Shown here: positions 53,927-64,000 of the stretch, piece after piece
Layout: each line of letters begins with the position of its first letter
How positions within the stretch are numbered: the stretch's first letter is position 1
Assembly: GCA_021234155.1 (NCBI GenBank)
Contig: JAJEKV010000003.1
Span: 15,362,386 to 15,426,385, forward strand
Source of the DNA: Isoetes taiwanensis
Lineage: Eukaryota > Streptophyta > Lycopodiopsida > Isoetales > Isoetaceae
Direction of reading: 5' to 3'
DNA: 64,000 nucleotides
Notes under the pieces: generated by a model
Seen by the model: only the letters and a program-made list of their open reading frames with translations
The model's database searches: none
Told to the model about the DNA's origin: nothing
Program-made: the position numbers and the translations under genes

Positions 53927-55310
53927 TTGCTTCTCTTGCTTCTCGCTATTCCCCCACCTCTTGCCTGTGCAATGGAGACCCCTAGCCTCCTCCAATGGTA
54001 TCAAGATAAAGAACATTGGGATCCTCACGTCTCATTCGACCTCCTTCGATCTTTTCTGCTCCAAAAGATGGATCTCATCACTAACATGCAGGCCCACCCG
54101 ACTATGCTGCTTTCCTTGAGTTCTATACTCAGGAAATGGTACCCCTTTGTATCACTATAGGGGATCCACCCCATCTTTATTTGGAAAGGGTCATTGTGAG
54201 AGATATGTTGGGAGGTGATTTCTATGCCTCTAACATTCTTACCGGAAAGCTCAGATGGGGCAAGAATCCACCCGTCTTGATGCATGAGGGCTAACAATAC
54301 TTTGAAGTAAACTTTGCTCTGTCTATACTCATGGATCAGTACGTCGAAGATGAGACCTTGCCAGCAGAGAAGGAAAAGCGCCAGTGGTTTTAGACGAGGA
54401 GGATGACAAGTACATCCGAGAAGATGACTTCATTCGGTGGAAACAGTTAGTGGAGCAGATGCTCCTACACTGGGATCAGGGAGCACGACTTACTGGATTG
54501 GATGCCCTCCCAGTTATCCACCACCAAGGGCAAGAATACCTCCTATTGGAGGATATTATGTGGACATACCATGTTGTTGCTGACCTTGTATGTAATGCCT
54601 TGTATGTAATTATAAGTCAATGATTGTATATCTACTACAGGGTCTACTGCAGGGACAAATATGCCACGCTACACCACTAAGGGGTGGGAACTTGTCACGC
54701 TTCTTCGGGATAGAGCTGCCCACAACTTACGACACAAGGAGTTGGTCCTATTGGGATAATACATATGAAGAGGCATTCTTCGATGTGGATGATCACCTTT
54801 GGGAACTATATCGAGCAATGAACAATTTGTTCAATCTCTTGATCATAAGCCCGACCAAGGGAGTACCAGGATATCATCCTTCGGGCTTGGCAGAAGTATA
54901 ACTTGATGTGGTCAGTAAGGGATAGTACCCTTGATTTGATATTGAATCCACTCACGTCTCCAACTGACTATGCTTATGTATAATATCCTGTATAAATAAA
55001 ATTCTACGTTTTATTTGTCCATTCGAGCACAATATTAAATGTAACATTGATTTCCACTCTTACATAAAGTATTTTCTTTCCTAATTATGTTACTATGACA
55101 ATGCTTGAATGTTGTGATTTTCCCTACCTTATCTATATTTTAGACGGTGCACGTCCCCCTCCATGGGCGACACTCGTGCAACCCGATCATCTCACTCCAG
55201 AACAGGAGCTCATATTTATGAAGCATCAGGTTATTGAGCTCCAAGCTATGTATTTCAGAACAACCCACCATAAATACCGCAAGAATATGGCCATGAGATC
55301 CCCGCTATAG
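53927..55310 (+). pseudogene. Decayed ORF upstream of gypsy 4 gag
   Basis: Frames METPSLLQWYQDKEHWDPHV, FDLLRSFLLQKMDLITNMQA, then (shifted) CITIGDPPHLYLERVIVRDM, DDFIRWKQLVEQMLLHWDQG and LPTTYDTRSWSYWDNTYEEA form a broken run of coding-like sequence between PBS and gag. Gag similarity starts only at 55587. It may be an extra ORF of the element; family unknown. Confidence 0.4.
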
Positions 55311-55586
55311 GAAATCATCATCAGCCACCACCACCTGCACTAGTACCTGCTCCAGCTACATCCACATGCTCAAAGCGTACACGGAGCAGTTCATCAGTAG
55401 ATGCCAGTTCTGAATCATCTGAGTCATCAGAGTCCTCTGAATCAGCAGGTGATCGTGTTAAGTCTAAGAAGAAAGATTATCAGAAAACCGTGAGTGATTC
55501 TGCTATCACAAGCATTTGGAAGAACCGTAAATTGGCCAGTTCTCGGGTAAGGCCAGGTCGAGGATGCCGAATCCTGGTTAGATGAG

Positions 55587-56946
55587 ATGCATGAAATTGG
55601 CAAGTCCTATGGAATGTCAGAAAATGATATCCGCAAGGTTGCCACCACTAAGCTCACAGGGTCAACCCGAATTTGGTGGAAGGGATATATCCGTTCTCAT
55701 GGAATGACTCGTGGCAGGTGCCGATATAAAGTTTTTGCCAAAGCTTTCAAATCTCACTATATTCGCAGAGCTCATCGCTGCCAATAAATTCAAACTTTTT
55801 ACTGCCTGAAACAAAAGATATGACAGTCCAAACATACACAGATGAATTTATGCGTTCACGATTGTATGTTCTGGGAATAAATGAACGCAGGGCAGTTGAA
55901 GGGTATATTGAGTGGTTATCCCCTACTCTCAGGAAAATGGTCCGAGCTATAGATCCCAAAACAGCAGCAGAAGCTGAAGCTAAGTCTCTTAGCTTAGAGG
56001 AGGATAACCCTAAGTATCAGCCGCCACGTCCTTCTGACTATACACTATATCGGGGACGCTCACCTAGCCTAGGACCTCCCTCGTCGACTGGGTATCGGAA
56101 ACAAGATAAGAAGTTTTCTTTATTGTGCCAGACAAGTCTGCTAGTACCACGGGAGCTGTCCGAGACATTCTCCAGGCAATTCCAAGGGAAGCTCGTGAGC
56201 AGTTACAAAAAGACAAAGCCTGTTATCGGTGCTTCCATCCCGGACATCGTATGCAGGAATGCCTATACATTACTCAGGCTGCTCAAGCTACCCTTGCCAA
56301 GGTGGGTTGGAATGATGGCATGGGCCCAAATGAACCGAAAATTGTTGCTGATGACGAGGCGCCAGACTATGTACAAGGTGAGTCCCACATTTATGCTGCT
56401 ATTGAAACAGGTCAAGCAGATAGTCAACCTTCTGTCATATCCACGATTGGCCAAATGGACCGTAAACCCTTCATCATCCTTACGGATATGGGTAGTATGC
56501 ACAATTTTGCTTCACCTAGAATGGCAGAAGTCTTATAGCTTACTCCTTTGAGATTAAAGTCACGTCCAGTTACGCTGGCTAATGGGGTCGTATGCCATAC
56601 TCAAGGTCGACGCATTAATTTGAATATTCGGCTACCAGGAGCACCCATTGCTCTAGGGGCCGAGATTATAGATATTGGTCGGTATCGTCTTATTGTGGAT
56701 ACGGAATTCTTGGCTAATGCAAAGGCAAACATTGATTGTGAGAAGCGAGAAGTCACCTTTAATGCAGCCAATGGAGCTCGAGTAACCATAGCAGGTAAAC
56801 CGATTAGTCCAATTATGCAGTGTATTTCATTGCATCAGTTGGATAAAGGCATCAAGAAGTATCAAGTTGTATTGTTAGACTTGCGTCAGTTGAGGCCAAG
56901 TCTAAATACGAAGAGGTTATTGAGAGTTTGCCTACGGCAATAGCTG
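55587..56946 (+). pseudogene. Gypsy 4 gag and protease
   Basis: Gag core fragments KVATTKLTGSTRIWWKGYIR and YTDEFMRSRLYVLGINERRA, EGYIEWLSPTLRKMVRAIDP. Zinc knuckle CYRCFHPGHRMQEC (frame 56125-56538), then protease FIILTDMGSMHNFASPRMAE with DMGS in place of DTGS, and LIVDTEFLANAKANIDCEKR. At least three frame breaks. Confidence 0.78.
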
Positions 56947-57000
56947 CCGTACATCGAGAATTTCACGACATTTTCTCAGATGAGATTCATAGGTTGCCAC

Positions 57001-57890
57001 CTTTTTGAGGCGTGGAATGTGAAACTAACTTAAAACTAGGTACTAAACCTACCAGTAAAGCTCCATACAAAATGAGTACACCTGAAGTGACAGAGCTTAA
57101 GAAGCAGTTGCAAGAGCTTCTCAAGTTGGGGTTCATTTGACCAAGTGTGTCACCTTTTGGTGCCCCTGTTTTGTTTGTGAAGAAAAAGGATGGTACCTTG
57201 AGGATGTGCATTTGATTACAGGCAATTGAACAAGCACATGATTAAGAATCGGTATGCTTTACCGCGTGCCGATGACTTGATGGATCAATTGCAAGGAGCT
57301 AAGTATTTCACAAAGATTGATCTTTGCTCGGGATATCACAGATAAGAATTAAGGAGGATGACATCCATAAGTTCGCTTTTCGGACACGTTATGGGCACTA
57401 TGAGTTCACTGTTATGCCATTTAGGCTAACTAATGCTCTTGCCACATTCATGAGGTTGATGGATGATGTCTTCCGCGAATATCTTGATGACTTTGTCATC
57501 ATTTTCTTCGATGATATCCTCATATACAGCAAAACCTTAGAGGAACATGAGCGTCATCTTTGGTTGGCCCTACAGAAATTGAGACGCCATCAATTTTATG
57601 CCAAGTTTTCCAAGTGTAGGTTTGCAACCACCAAGGTCGACTACTTGTGGCACATTATTTATGCGGAGGGAATAGCCACAGATCCAACCAAGATTGAAGT
57701 AGTAAAAGATTGGGCAATCCCAAGGAACGTGTCAGAGGTCCGCAGTTTTATAGGGTTGGCAGGATATTACTGCAAGTTTGTAAAGGACTTTGCTAAGCTT
57801 GCCGCACCTCTTACGGACCTTACAAAACATGAGAAGCTTAGGGATTGGATTGCACACTGGAAGGACAAGGTCCAAGCCAGCTTGGGATAA
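57001..57890 (+). pseudogene. Gypsy 4 reverse transcriptase
   Basis: [35 protein letters not shown] and [10 protein letters not shown] are in three frames with stops, then the 57324 frame reads [19 protein letters not shown], palm motif [40 protein letters not shown] and [20 protein letters not shown]. The sequence ends at 57890 in the spacer before RNase H. Confidence 0.85.
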
Positions 57891-58990
57891 TACTTGGAAA
57901 TCTAGGGAAATCTCAAGAGAATCTGAATCTAGGGAAATGTGAAGAGGATCTTTAGTAGTCTTTGGGAATCTAAGGGAATCTTCACAAAATCTTTGAGAAT
58001 TTAGAGGAATCTTGATGAAATCTTGGAGAATTTTGTGGAATGTTTATAGAATCTACAGTGAATCTTGAGGAATCTAGGAAAATCTTGGGATGATCTTTGG
58101 AAATCTAGGGAAATATTTGTAGAACCTTAAAAAACTAGGGAACCTTTGTGGAATCTTAGGGAATTTAGGTGAATCTTTCACACTGGGTGTGTTTTGGGGG
58201 GAGGGATCTTCATAAAATATTGGAAAATCTAAAGGAATGTTTATAGAATCTTAGAGAATTTAAGGGAATATTGATGGAATCTCAAATCATCTAGGGGTAT
58301 CTTTTCAGTTTCAAGAAGAATCTAGTAAAATCTTTATAGAATCTTGATTCAACCTGGATTTGGCTTCTAGTCAAATTTGTACAGTCGCTCTTGAGAATCT
58401 AGTGAATCTTGACAGAATCTTGTGGAGTCTAGGGAAATCTTCATAGAATCTAAGGGAATGTAGGAGAATCTACATTGAAACTTGGGGAATCTAGAGGAAT
58501 CCTAAGATAATATTTGAGAATCTAGAGGAATGTCAAGAGAATACTAGGGAATCTATGGAATTCGAATGAAATTTTTGGGAATCAAAGGGAATCTTCAAGA
58601 AATCTTTGAGAATCTAGAGGAATCTTGATGGAATCTTGGGGAACTTAGGGAATTTTCCTAGAATCTAAGAGAATGTAGGGGAATCTACATGGAATCTTGG
58701 AGAATCTAGATGAATCCTTAGAAATCTAGGGAAATCTTTCTATAACCATAGGAATCTTTTTGGAATCTTAGGGGAATCTTTCACAGTAAATGTATTTTGC
58801 AGGTGAATTTTCATAAAATATTGTGCAATCTAAGGCAATGTTTAGAAATCATCAAGGGGTCTTGGGGAATGTAAGGGAACATTGATGGAATCTCAAAGAA
58901 TCTTGGGGAATATTTTCAAAGTCTTGGAGACTCTGCGAGAATCTTCTTAGAATCTTCATCAGATGGCTATGCATTTGGCTTCTATTTGGC
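57891..58990. repeat. Degenerate minisatellite of GAATCTAGGGGAATCTT-type units
   Basis: About 1.1 kb in which GGAATCT or GAATCTA recurs every 14-30 bases (AATCTAGGGAAATCT, GAATCTTGGGGAATCTAG). Units are too diverged to give a fixed period by eye. Confidence 0.85.
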
Positions 58991-59042
58991 TTTGTACAGT
59001 CCCTCATAGTACAAAAACTTATATAAATATATTATATTATTA

Positions 59043-59202
<160 letters not shown>

Positions 59203-59299
59203 GATGAATGTTGTATGTCTCTTATATGAAAATACATATATGGCCGTAAATGAAAGTAAGAAATGTGCCTTGCATAGTGTTAAGTACTAAAGGGACTCA

Positions 59300-59382
59300 A
59301 CGTGCATGCATTACAAAGTGCATGCATTGCATTTATGCATGTACTGTGTGCATGCATTGTGTGCATGCATGCAATCCATGTA
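59300..59382. repeat. Cluster of TGCATGCA words
   Basis: Five or six copies of GCATGCA in about 80 bases (59302, 59319, 59350, 59362), spaced by TTGTG or TTACAAAG. Confidence 0.85.
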
Positions 59383-59389
59383 TGTAAAA

Positions 59390-60716
59390 CATCCTCCAAA
59401 AAAGGTAAGGGATAACAATCTTTTTGTTTAAGTCCCTATAATCAATGCATATTCTAATTGTTTTGTTGTTTTTCTCTAGAGGGACAATGCAAGACGACCA
59501 TTCAGGATTTTCAATCTCTGAAATCACACTAACATCCTTCATTTTGTATAATTCTTCTTTGATTAGACCAAGCAGAGAGATGCATTTATCCTTCTTAGTT
59601 TCTGCATAACGTTCATGCCTTCCTTTATCTTGATTTCAAATTCACACACACTTTTATCAACACCTATCAGCTCATTATAGTCCCAAACAAACACGTCATT
59701 CATCAAAGAATTTAACAACAAAAGCCTCATCTTCTTCTCTAAACAAATCATCAACATATAGTACTCTATCTTGACCATTCTTTTGAACTTTTATCTCTCT
59801 TACTTGCTTTTCTTCACTTGCATTGATGTCCAATATTGGGTAGAGCTGCTATAAATCATCTTTTTCGGAGTCCTCTTCTTTTATTGCTCCCTCAGCCAAG
59901 TGTTCAAGAAGAACACTTCTACACACGGGGGGTTACTCCGGTCACTGAGAGCTGTCGGATAGGCACATAGCGATCCTCATTTGTGGGGTATGCCTATACA
60001 AGTTTTTGTATATTGTATATGGATATTAAAACTCGATAATTAGCAAATTCTCGAACCTACAAATGAATAAAAGAATAAAAATTAAAAGTAATAAACATAC
60101 AAAAGTATAAAAACCTCCCATTCAAGAGGATCATAAAATCGTTCTAAGAAACCAATCACAATAGACATTCCACATCCAGTACTACCAATCAATGCAGTCA
60201 CTTTTCTTGATAAAGCAATAATAAAGGTCTGAACGTTATAATACAGAATGGACCATTCCTCAAAGATACTAGTCTATTCCATTAAGCATACCTGTTGATA
60301 TCTTCAAATTAAAATGTTGTAGTATTGACCCTAAACCTGGCTTAAGGGTCAACCACAAGGAACCAACTTGAGTTTTCACTCAAATTGGGGTTAGAACCTC
60401 CAGATCACTTAAGGTGATCAGTCTATGCAAGATAATTTCAAAGACAAGTTCCAAAACTTAAAGTTTTATACCTTTCCCATTTCCAGAATTTGACACCTTT
60501 GCCAAAACAGTTGTGGTATTGATATGCAGATCGATTTTTTGAGTCAATCACTGTAGACTTGGTCAAAAAAGTTGTAGGTAACCAATAGTAAAGCCTCTGA
60601 CCAAGTCAGAAACTTAGTTTGTGAGTTATTCGAGCTCAAAGTGCAGTCAAAATTTGGTCAATAGAGGTCAAATCTGAAAACAGTGATCAGAGATTGGGAT
60701 TTTGCAGTTGCCAAAC
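59390..60716 (-). mobile_element. Gypsy 3 remnant (gypsy 1 family)
   Basis: On the minus strand LTR-like sequence (60716-60310) matches the gypsy 1 LTR. RT N-terminal fragments follow after about 500 bases (59778-59563: DVFVWDYNELIGVDKSVCEF, KLRRINASL; 59542-59400: ENPEWSSCIVPLEKNNKTIR, ICIDYRDLNKK). Gag and protease are missing between them and nothing of pol is seen after the RT fingers, so both sides suffered deletions. Gypsy 5 is inserted at its LTR edge. Confidence 0.72.
59400..59778 (-). pseudogene. Gypsy 3 RT N-terminal fragment
   Basis: Two frames, similar residue by residue to gypsy 1 RT at 32600-32890 (KEG-N-MQKLRRINASL, ICIDYRDLNK). Confidence 0.78.
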
Positions 60717-60721
60717 GAGTT

Positions 60722-62307
60722 TGTGACGCTCCCTGAATATATACGACCCCCAGCCGTATACATACGGGGACTTTCCCCTCCCACGGCGACCGTCTCGCCA
60801 TGAACAGGGCCCTCCGTCTAACCCGAGCCATCTACGTAGAGATGCCCGAGTGAAGGACACGGAGGTGTCATTCGGCCCACTCCTTCGATGGGCTCCTACG
60901 TCGCGGAAGCATGAATACAAGGGTTAGCACACAGCATAAATCACATATAATTAACCACCACGAAGGGTGGCGCATCCATCCAAATATCAACGGCAAAGAA
61001 TATGCATCTAAACCTAAGAAAACACCCCAAACCCTAGGTTCTACCCCGGTTCAGACTCCTGTGAGGATGGACCGACTCTCGGTCTCAAGAAGTCGCCAGA
61101 CGGATGTATAACCTGGCGTTGGCTGGCATAGAACATCGGCTAGGGTTGTCCACTCCATCTGTTTTTTTTTTTATGATTTGGCTTATTGGGTCGATCCACG
61201 CTATGGCTTCGCTATAGCCTTCCGGAGACGCAAACTCAAGGTATCACCCTTTTGAGTCTACTCCAGGGTTCATGACGCCCCGGTCCGATGAGGCAGGTCA
61301 GGGAAGCGTCCCCTTCCAGGATCACAGTGGTTCCATGGGTGAGCTAGAGAATACGTGCCGCATCAGCGACCCGCATTCGTGCGGACTTACTCACCCTAAA
61401 TCTACTCAAAGTGCAAGGTGCCCCATCACGGGTCACACCTCTACACCCGTGGAGTGTCGGACCCATACCCGCCCCTCTACGTGACCGGCTATCGGGCCTA
61501 GCCCACTGTAGGAGTCCCAGGAGCCTTTTATGTTCGTGCAAGACCCCACCCCCACTTCACAAAACCCGACCATAGCGTCTACGACTCGGTGGTCTCTTGT
61601 ACACAGGCCGCATCTAACGGGAATGTTACAGGGCTCTATCTAGGAGCATACTACCATACATGAGCTCAGAGGTCTCTACCCCCCTTAATTTCCCCCATTT
61701 CGAGTAATACTATGCGAGAGAACTATCAATCCATCCTTACGAGCAAAACCAGAACCAAAGTATAAAGAGAACTTACCTTTACAATCAAGGGTTAGCTCCT
61801 ACGAGTAAAACACAGAGGGAACAGACAAAACACCACAACAAGTGCCCAACAGGGGCGCTACCCTAGAATTCACAAGCTAAACTACTACTAACCAGTGTTT
61901 CGGCTGGAACCATTATCGTGGGGTGCTTCCATCTTGCTGTACTAGGGTGGCCGCAATGTGGCTAGAGGGTGTTTGGCGATCGGGGACAATCGCCAACAGT
62001 CACAGGCTCAACCGCTCCTTGGTGCTCTGCTGGGTCGAAATGCGGGGGCAGGATGAGGGTGGCGCTTCCCTTTGGTGGCTCAGTTTAGCAACCCCCATGT
62101 TGACCACTTGGGTTTTGCCAAGTGGCGCCTTAATAACATGTGTTTAGATAATTATCCTTTATAAATAAATTAACATAGCTAAATAAATCCCCTTCGGTCA
62201 ACCCCCTAGGTTACCGTGCCCCATGGTGGCGTACGTTCACTGGGTGACGTGTCAATATTTATACGTATACCGTATACGTGTATGGTATAAATACTTGGAA
62301 CGTCACA
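60722..62307 (-). repeat. Gypsy 5 3' LTR (1586 bp)
   Basis: Minus strand TGTGACGTTCC...GGGAGCGTCACA: the terminal 7 bases TGTGACG/CGTCACA are inverted repeats. The PPT abuts the inner end. A palindromic stretch TATACGTATACCGTATACG lies near the inner end (about 62260-62280). ORFs inside it are not considered genes. Confidence 0.9.
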
Positions 62308-62318
62308 TTCTCCCCTCC

Positions 62319-62776
62319 TTAGATTTAATGCTGTCCTCAGCATTGGGTTAGATATAATTACAAGTAATCACATTATGAAAGAAGGTAATTCCTGACTTCC
62401 GAAGGTAATGTATATTTTAAACTTTAAAGTTGAAAATAGTTCAAGCACCGAGGTATGATAATCAAAAAGTTCAAGGACCTAAGTCCAATACCAACATGAG
62501 AGTAATAACAAAACAAAACGTGTAGATAAGAGAAAACTGAAGAGTTCGGGCCATCAGCAACGCTCTAACATGGGCAGGTCACATACCGCTCACTGGCCTG
62601 CACATGTCAGTATATCAGTATATATTTAGTATAAGTAGGTTGTGGTTAAAGGGACCACCCCCTATAATAATTAAAAGAAAATCCTATCTACACGGGAACC
62701 TATCATGTCTATGGCTTGTAATTCATGACAGCATAAACCTCTACTGCATGATTCACGGCGAATCAAGCCTTCAAGC
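62319..62776 (-). other. Gypsy 5 spacer between polyprotein stop and PPT
   Basis: 458 bases, no coding frame in the element's sense. Confidence 0.6.
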
Positions 62777-63250
62777 TTACCGCCGGGAGCGGGGTTGATA
62801 GTTGATAGCATCGTTGATGGTGCGGCCCTGAGATTCCCGCATGAAGTCTGGATAGTGCTTGTCAAGGTCTATCTTCATCACCCAGGTAGCATCCTCAACT
62901 GGTAAGTGCTTCCACTTAACCAAGTATTGCAACATTTGAGTCCTTCTGGTCTGTTTATAAGCTCGATCAAGGAGAGCTTCGGGCACTATCTCCAGCCGCT
63001 CTTCTGTCATTTCTAGGAGGGTTGGGGTATCCAAAACCTCCTTTGGATCAGGGGTGTGTTGTTTCAGAAGACTCACGTGAAAGACCTTGTGGATCTTCAA
63101 ACGGGGTGGCAAATCCAAGCGATATGCCTGTTCTCCCACACGTTCAGTAATCTTGAACGGCCCAGCCCATCTGGGTGCCAACTTCTTGCAGTTACCAATC
63201 TTAAGCTTGGCTTGTTTTACCTTAATCTTAAGCCAAACGGATTCGCCCAC
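62777..63250 (-). CDS. Gypsy 5 integrase C-terminus with chromodomain
   Basis: Same frame as the integrase, after the single TAG. GPY-type region KLAPRWAGPFKITERVGEQA, YRLDLPPRLKIHKVFHVSLL, then a chromodomain (PEALLDRAYKQTRRTQMLQY, LVKWKHLPVEDATWVMKIDL, DKHYPDF). In chromoviruses this domain directs integration to particular chromatin. Ends RSRR-stop at 62777. Confidence 0.92.
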   Translation of the reverse strand: MGESVWLKIKVKQAKLKIGNCKKLAPRWAGPFKITERVGEQAYRLDLPPRLKIHKVFHVSLLKQHTPDPKEVLDTPTLLEMTEERLEIVPEALLDRAYKQTRRTQMLQYLVKWKHLPVEDATWVMKIDLDKHYPDFMRESQGRTINDAINYQPRSRR

Positions 63251-64000
63251 CTAGAAGATGCGTGGGGTTCTGTGCTTATCGGCTACACTCTTCTGACGAC
63301 TGCGTGCAGCTAATAAATAACCACGAACTTCTTCGACCAGAGCTTGCATCTCCAAAAGGAGTTGTTGAGAAACCTCCACTTTAGAAACGGGGTTATGCCA
63401 TGTGTCCGGAGTAAGACATTGATAACCATAATTTATCATAAAGGGAGACATTCTGGAAGATTCCTGCTTCATGCTGTTATAGGCAAATTCGACCAGATAA
63501 ATATAGTCAGCCCATTGTGATTGCTTACTCCATACATAACTTCTTAACATATCCTCTATAATGCGATTGGTGCGCTCTGTCTGGCCATCCGTCTGAGGAT
63601 GATATGCTGTACTCATAGCAAGCTTGGTCTGGATGGTGGCGAAGAAGTCTTTCCAGAATGCACTTATAAATTTGGGGTCCCTGTCAGATACAATAACTCT
63701 TGGCATTCTGTGCAGCCTGAAAATCTCCTTTGCAAAAAGCAGGGCGGTGTCGAAGGCGGTGTCGGTGGTACGACATGGCAAGAAATGAGCCATTTTCGAC
63801 AATTTGTCGACCACTACCATCAATGCATCATATCCACGGAGAGTACGTGGAAGGCCCACAATGAAATCCATGGTTATCACTTCCCACTTAGCGTTGGGCA
63901 CATCCAGAGGTTGCAACTCTCCTGGAACTCTTAATTGCTCAGCCTTGGTTTGTTGACATACCTGGCACTGCTTAATGTATCTAGCAATATCCTTTTTCAT
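63251..64000 (-). CDS. Gypsy 5 integrase (N-terminus off the window)
   Basis: Zinc finger Cys pair CQVCQQTK, core ITMDFIVGLPRTLRGYDALM (Asp), RVIVSDRDPKFISAFWKDFF (Asp) and YHPQTDGQTERTNRIIEDML (Glu), all catalytic residues present. Then MSPFMINYGYQCLTP and SVADKHRTPRIF. A TAG at 63251-63253 interrupts the frame, which continues in the same phase with VGESVWLKIKV. Methionine at 64000 is an internal residue of the polyprotein. Confidence 0.92.
   Translation of the reverse strand: MKKDIARYIKQCQVCQQTKAEQLRVPGELQPLDVPNAKWEVITMDFIVGLPRTLRGYDALMVVVDKLSKMAHFLPCRTTDTAFDTALLFAKEIFRLHRMPRVIVSDRDPKFISAFWKDFFATIQTKLAMSTAYHPQTDGQTERTNRIIEDMLRSYVWSKQSQWADYIYLVEFAYNSMKQESSRMSPFMINYGYQCLTPDTWHNPVSKVEVSQQLLLEMQALVEEVRGYLLAARSRQKSVADKHRTPRIF

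Larger units (their letters stand above)
51927..57890 (+). mobile_element. Gypsy element 4 (decayed, truncated after RT)
   Basis: It starts with a 74-bp palindromic LTR-like end (51927-52000) followed by PBS TGGTATCAGAGC (52002-52013). Decayed frames at 53927-55310, gag (55587-56330), protease (about 56440-56530) and RT (57001-57890) follow. RNase H, integrase and 3' LTR are absent; a minisatellite begins at the break. The LTR start TGTGACGCTCCC is shared with gypsy 5, so it is probably a chromovirus relative. Confidence 0.75.
60722..64000 (-). mobile_element. Gypsy element 5, chromovirus 3' part; 5' part outside window
   Basis: Minus-strand order: integrase (open to the window edge), chromodomain, stop at 62777, PPT GGAGGGGAGAA (62308-62318) and 3' LTR 60722-62307. 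Integrase plus chromodomain defines a chromovirus. Only one nonsense codon is seen in about 1.2 kb of coding sequence, so this copy is comparatively young. Confidence 0.92.

Noticed and set aside
60687-62147. Several 65-77-codon frames within the gypsy 5 LTR
   Set aside because: LTR sequence; frames lie on both strands and look like chance.

Overview
The window is nuclear DNA from a land plant with a large, transposon-rich genome. The evidence is spliced genes with GT/AG introns, a plant-type NDUFA2 gene, Ty1/copia and Ty3/gypsy elements primed by initiator tRNA-Met, a hAT element and small MITEs. A 24-kb intron packed with retrotransposons suggests a fern, a gymnosperm or another large-genome plant. 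That placement is inference; nothing read here fixes the lineage.

Host genes are few. (1) The 3' end of an AFG1/LACE1-type mitochondrial AAA ATPase lies on + (exons 3003-3130, 27297-27450, 29092-29169). Its intron 3131-27296 is 24,166 bp and holds most of the left half of the window. (2) A complete three-exon NDUFA2 (complex I B8 subunit) gene lies on - (50150-50895). (3) A tRNA-Lys(CUU) gene (50987-51059) sits head-to-head with NDUFA2 and is followed by a tandemly duplicated tRNA 3' half. (4) Possible exons of an unidentified gene lie at 46319-47300 (-).

Left half. A copia element (D, -) runs off the left edge. The giant intron then contains a nest that can be resolved to the base. Copia C (+) is split by copia B (-, TSD AATGG). 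The 3' LTR of B is split by a 6.0-kb block (TSD ACAAT). That block contains copia A (+, TSD GTAAG) and, at its right border, a 369-bp TRIM (-). Further along the intron are a LINE-like coding remnant, a hAT element with a broken transposase gene (-), a 741-bp TAA-flanked MITE and a 57-bp hairpin MITE.

Right half. A decayed gypsy element (1, +) has its 3' LTR interrupted by gypsy 2 (-, 36252-45881), the most unusual object in the window. Gypsy 2 has 578-bp LTRs with about 1.4% divergence by hand count. It keeps gag with three zinc knuckles, protease and integrase, but lacks the whole RT/RNase H region. Downstream of integrase it carries a ~980-codon extra reading frame of unknown function (broken by one frameshift and two stops) and, on the opposite strand, a small cysteine-rich ORF with its own TATA box. 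After NDUFA2 and the tRNA come a decayed gypsy element (4, +) that starts with a 74-bp almost perfectly palindromic LTR, a ~1.1-kb GAATCT-type minisatellite, a 158-bp GATA microsatellite, a TGCATGCA cluster, remnants of gypsy 3 (-), and the 1586-bp 3' LTR, chromodomain and integrase of a fairly intact chromovirus (gypsy 5, -) that leaves the window on the right.

Most coding capacity here is selfish DNA at different stages of decay. Hand-counted LTR differences (A 8/271 plus a 13-bp indel, B 4/202, TRIM 4/122, gypsy 2 8/578) give only rough relative ages.
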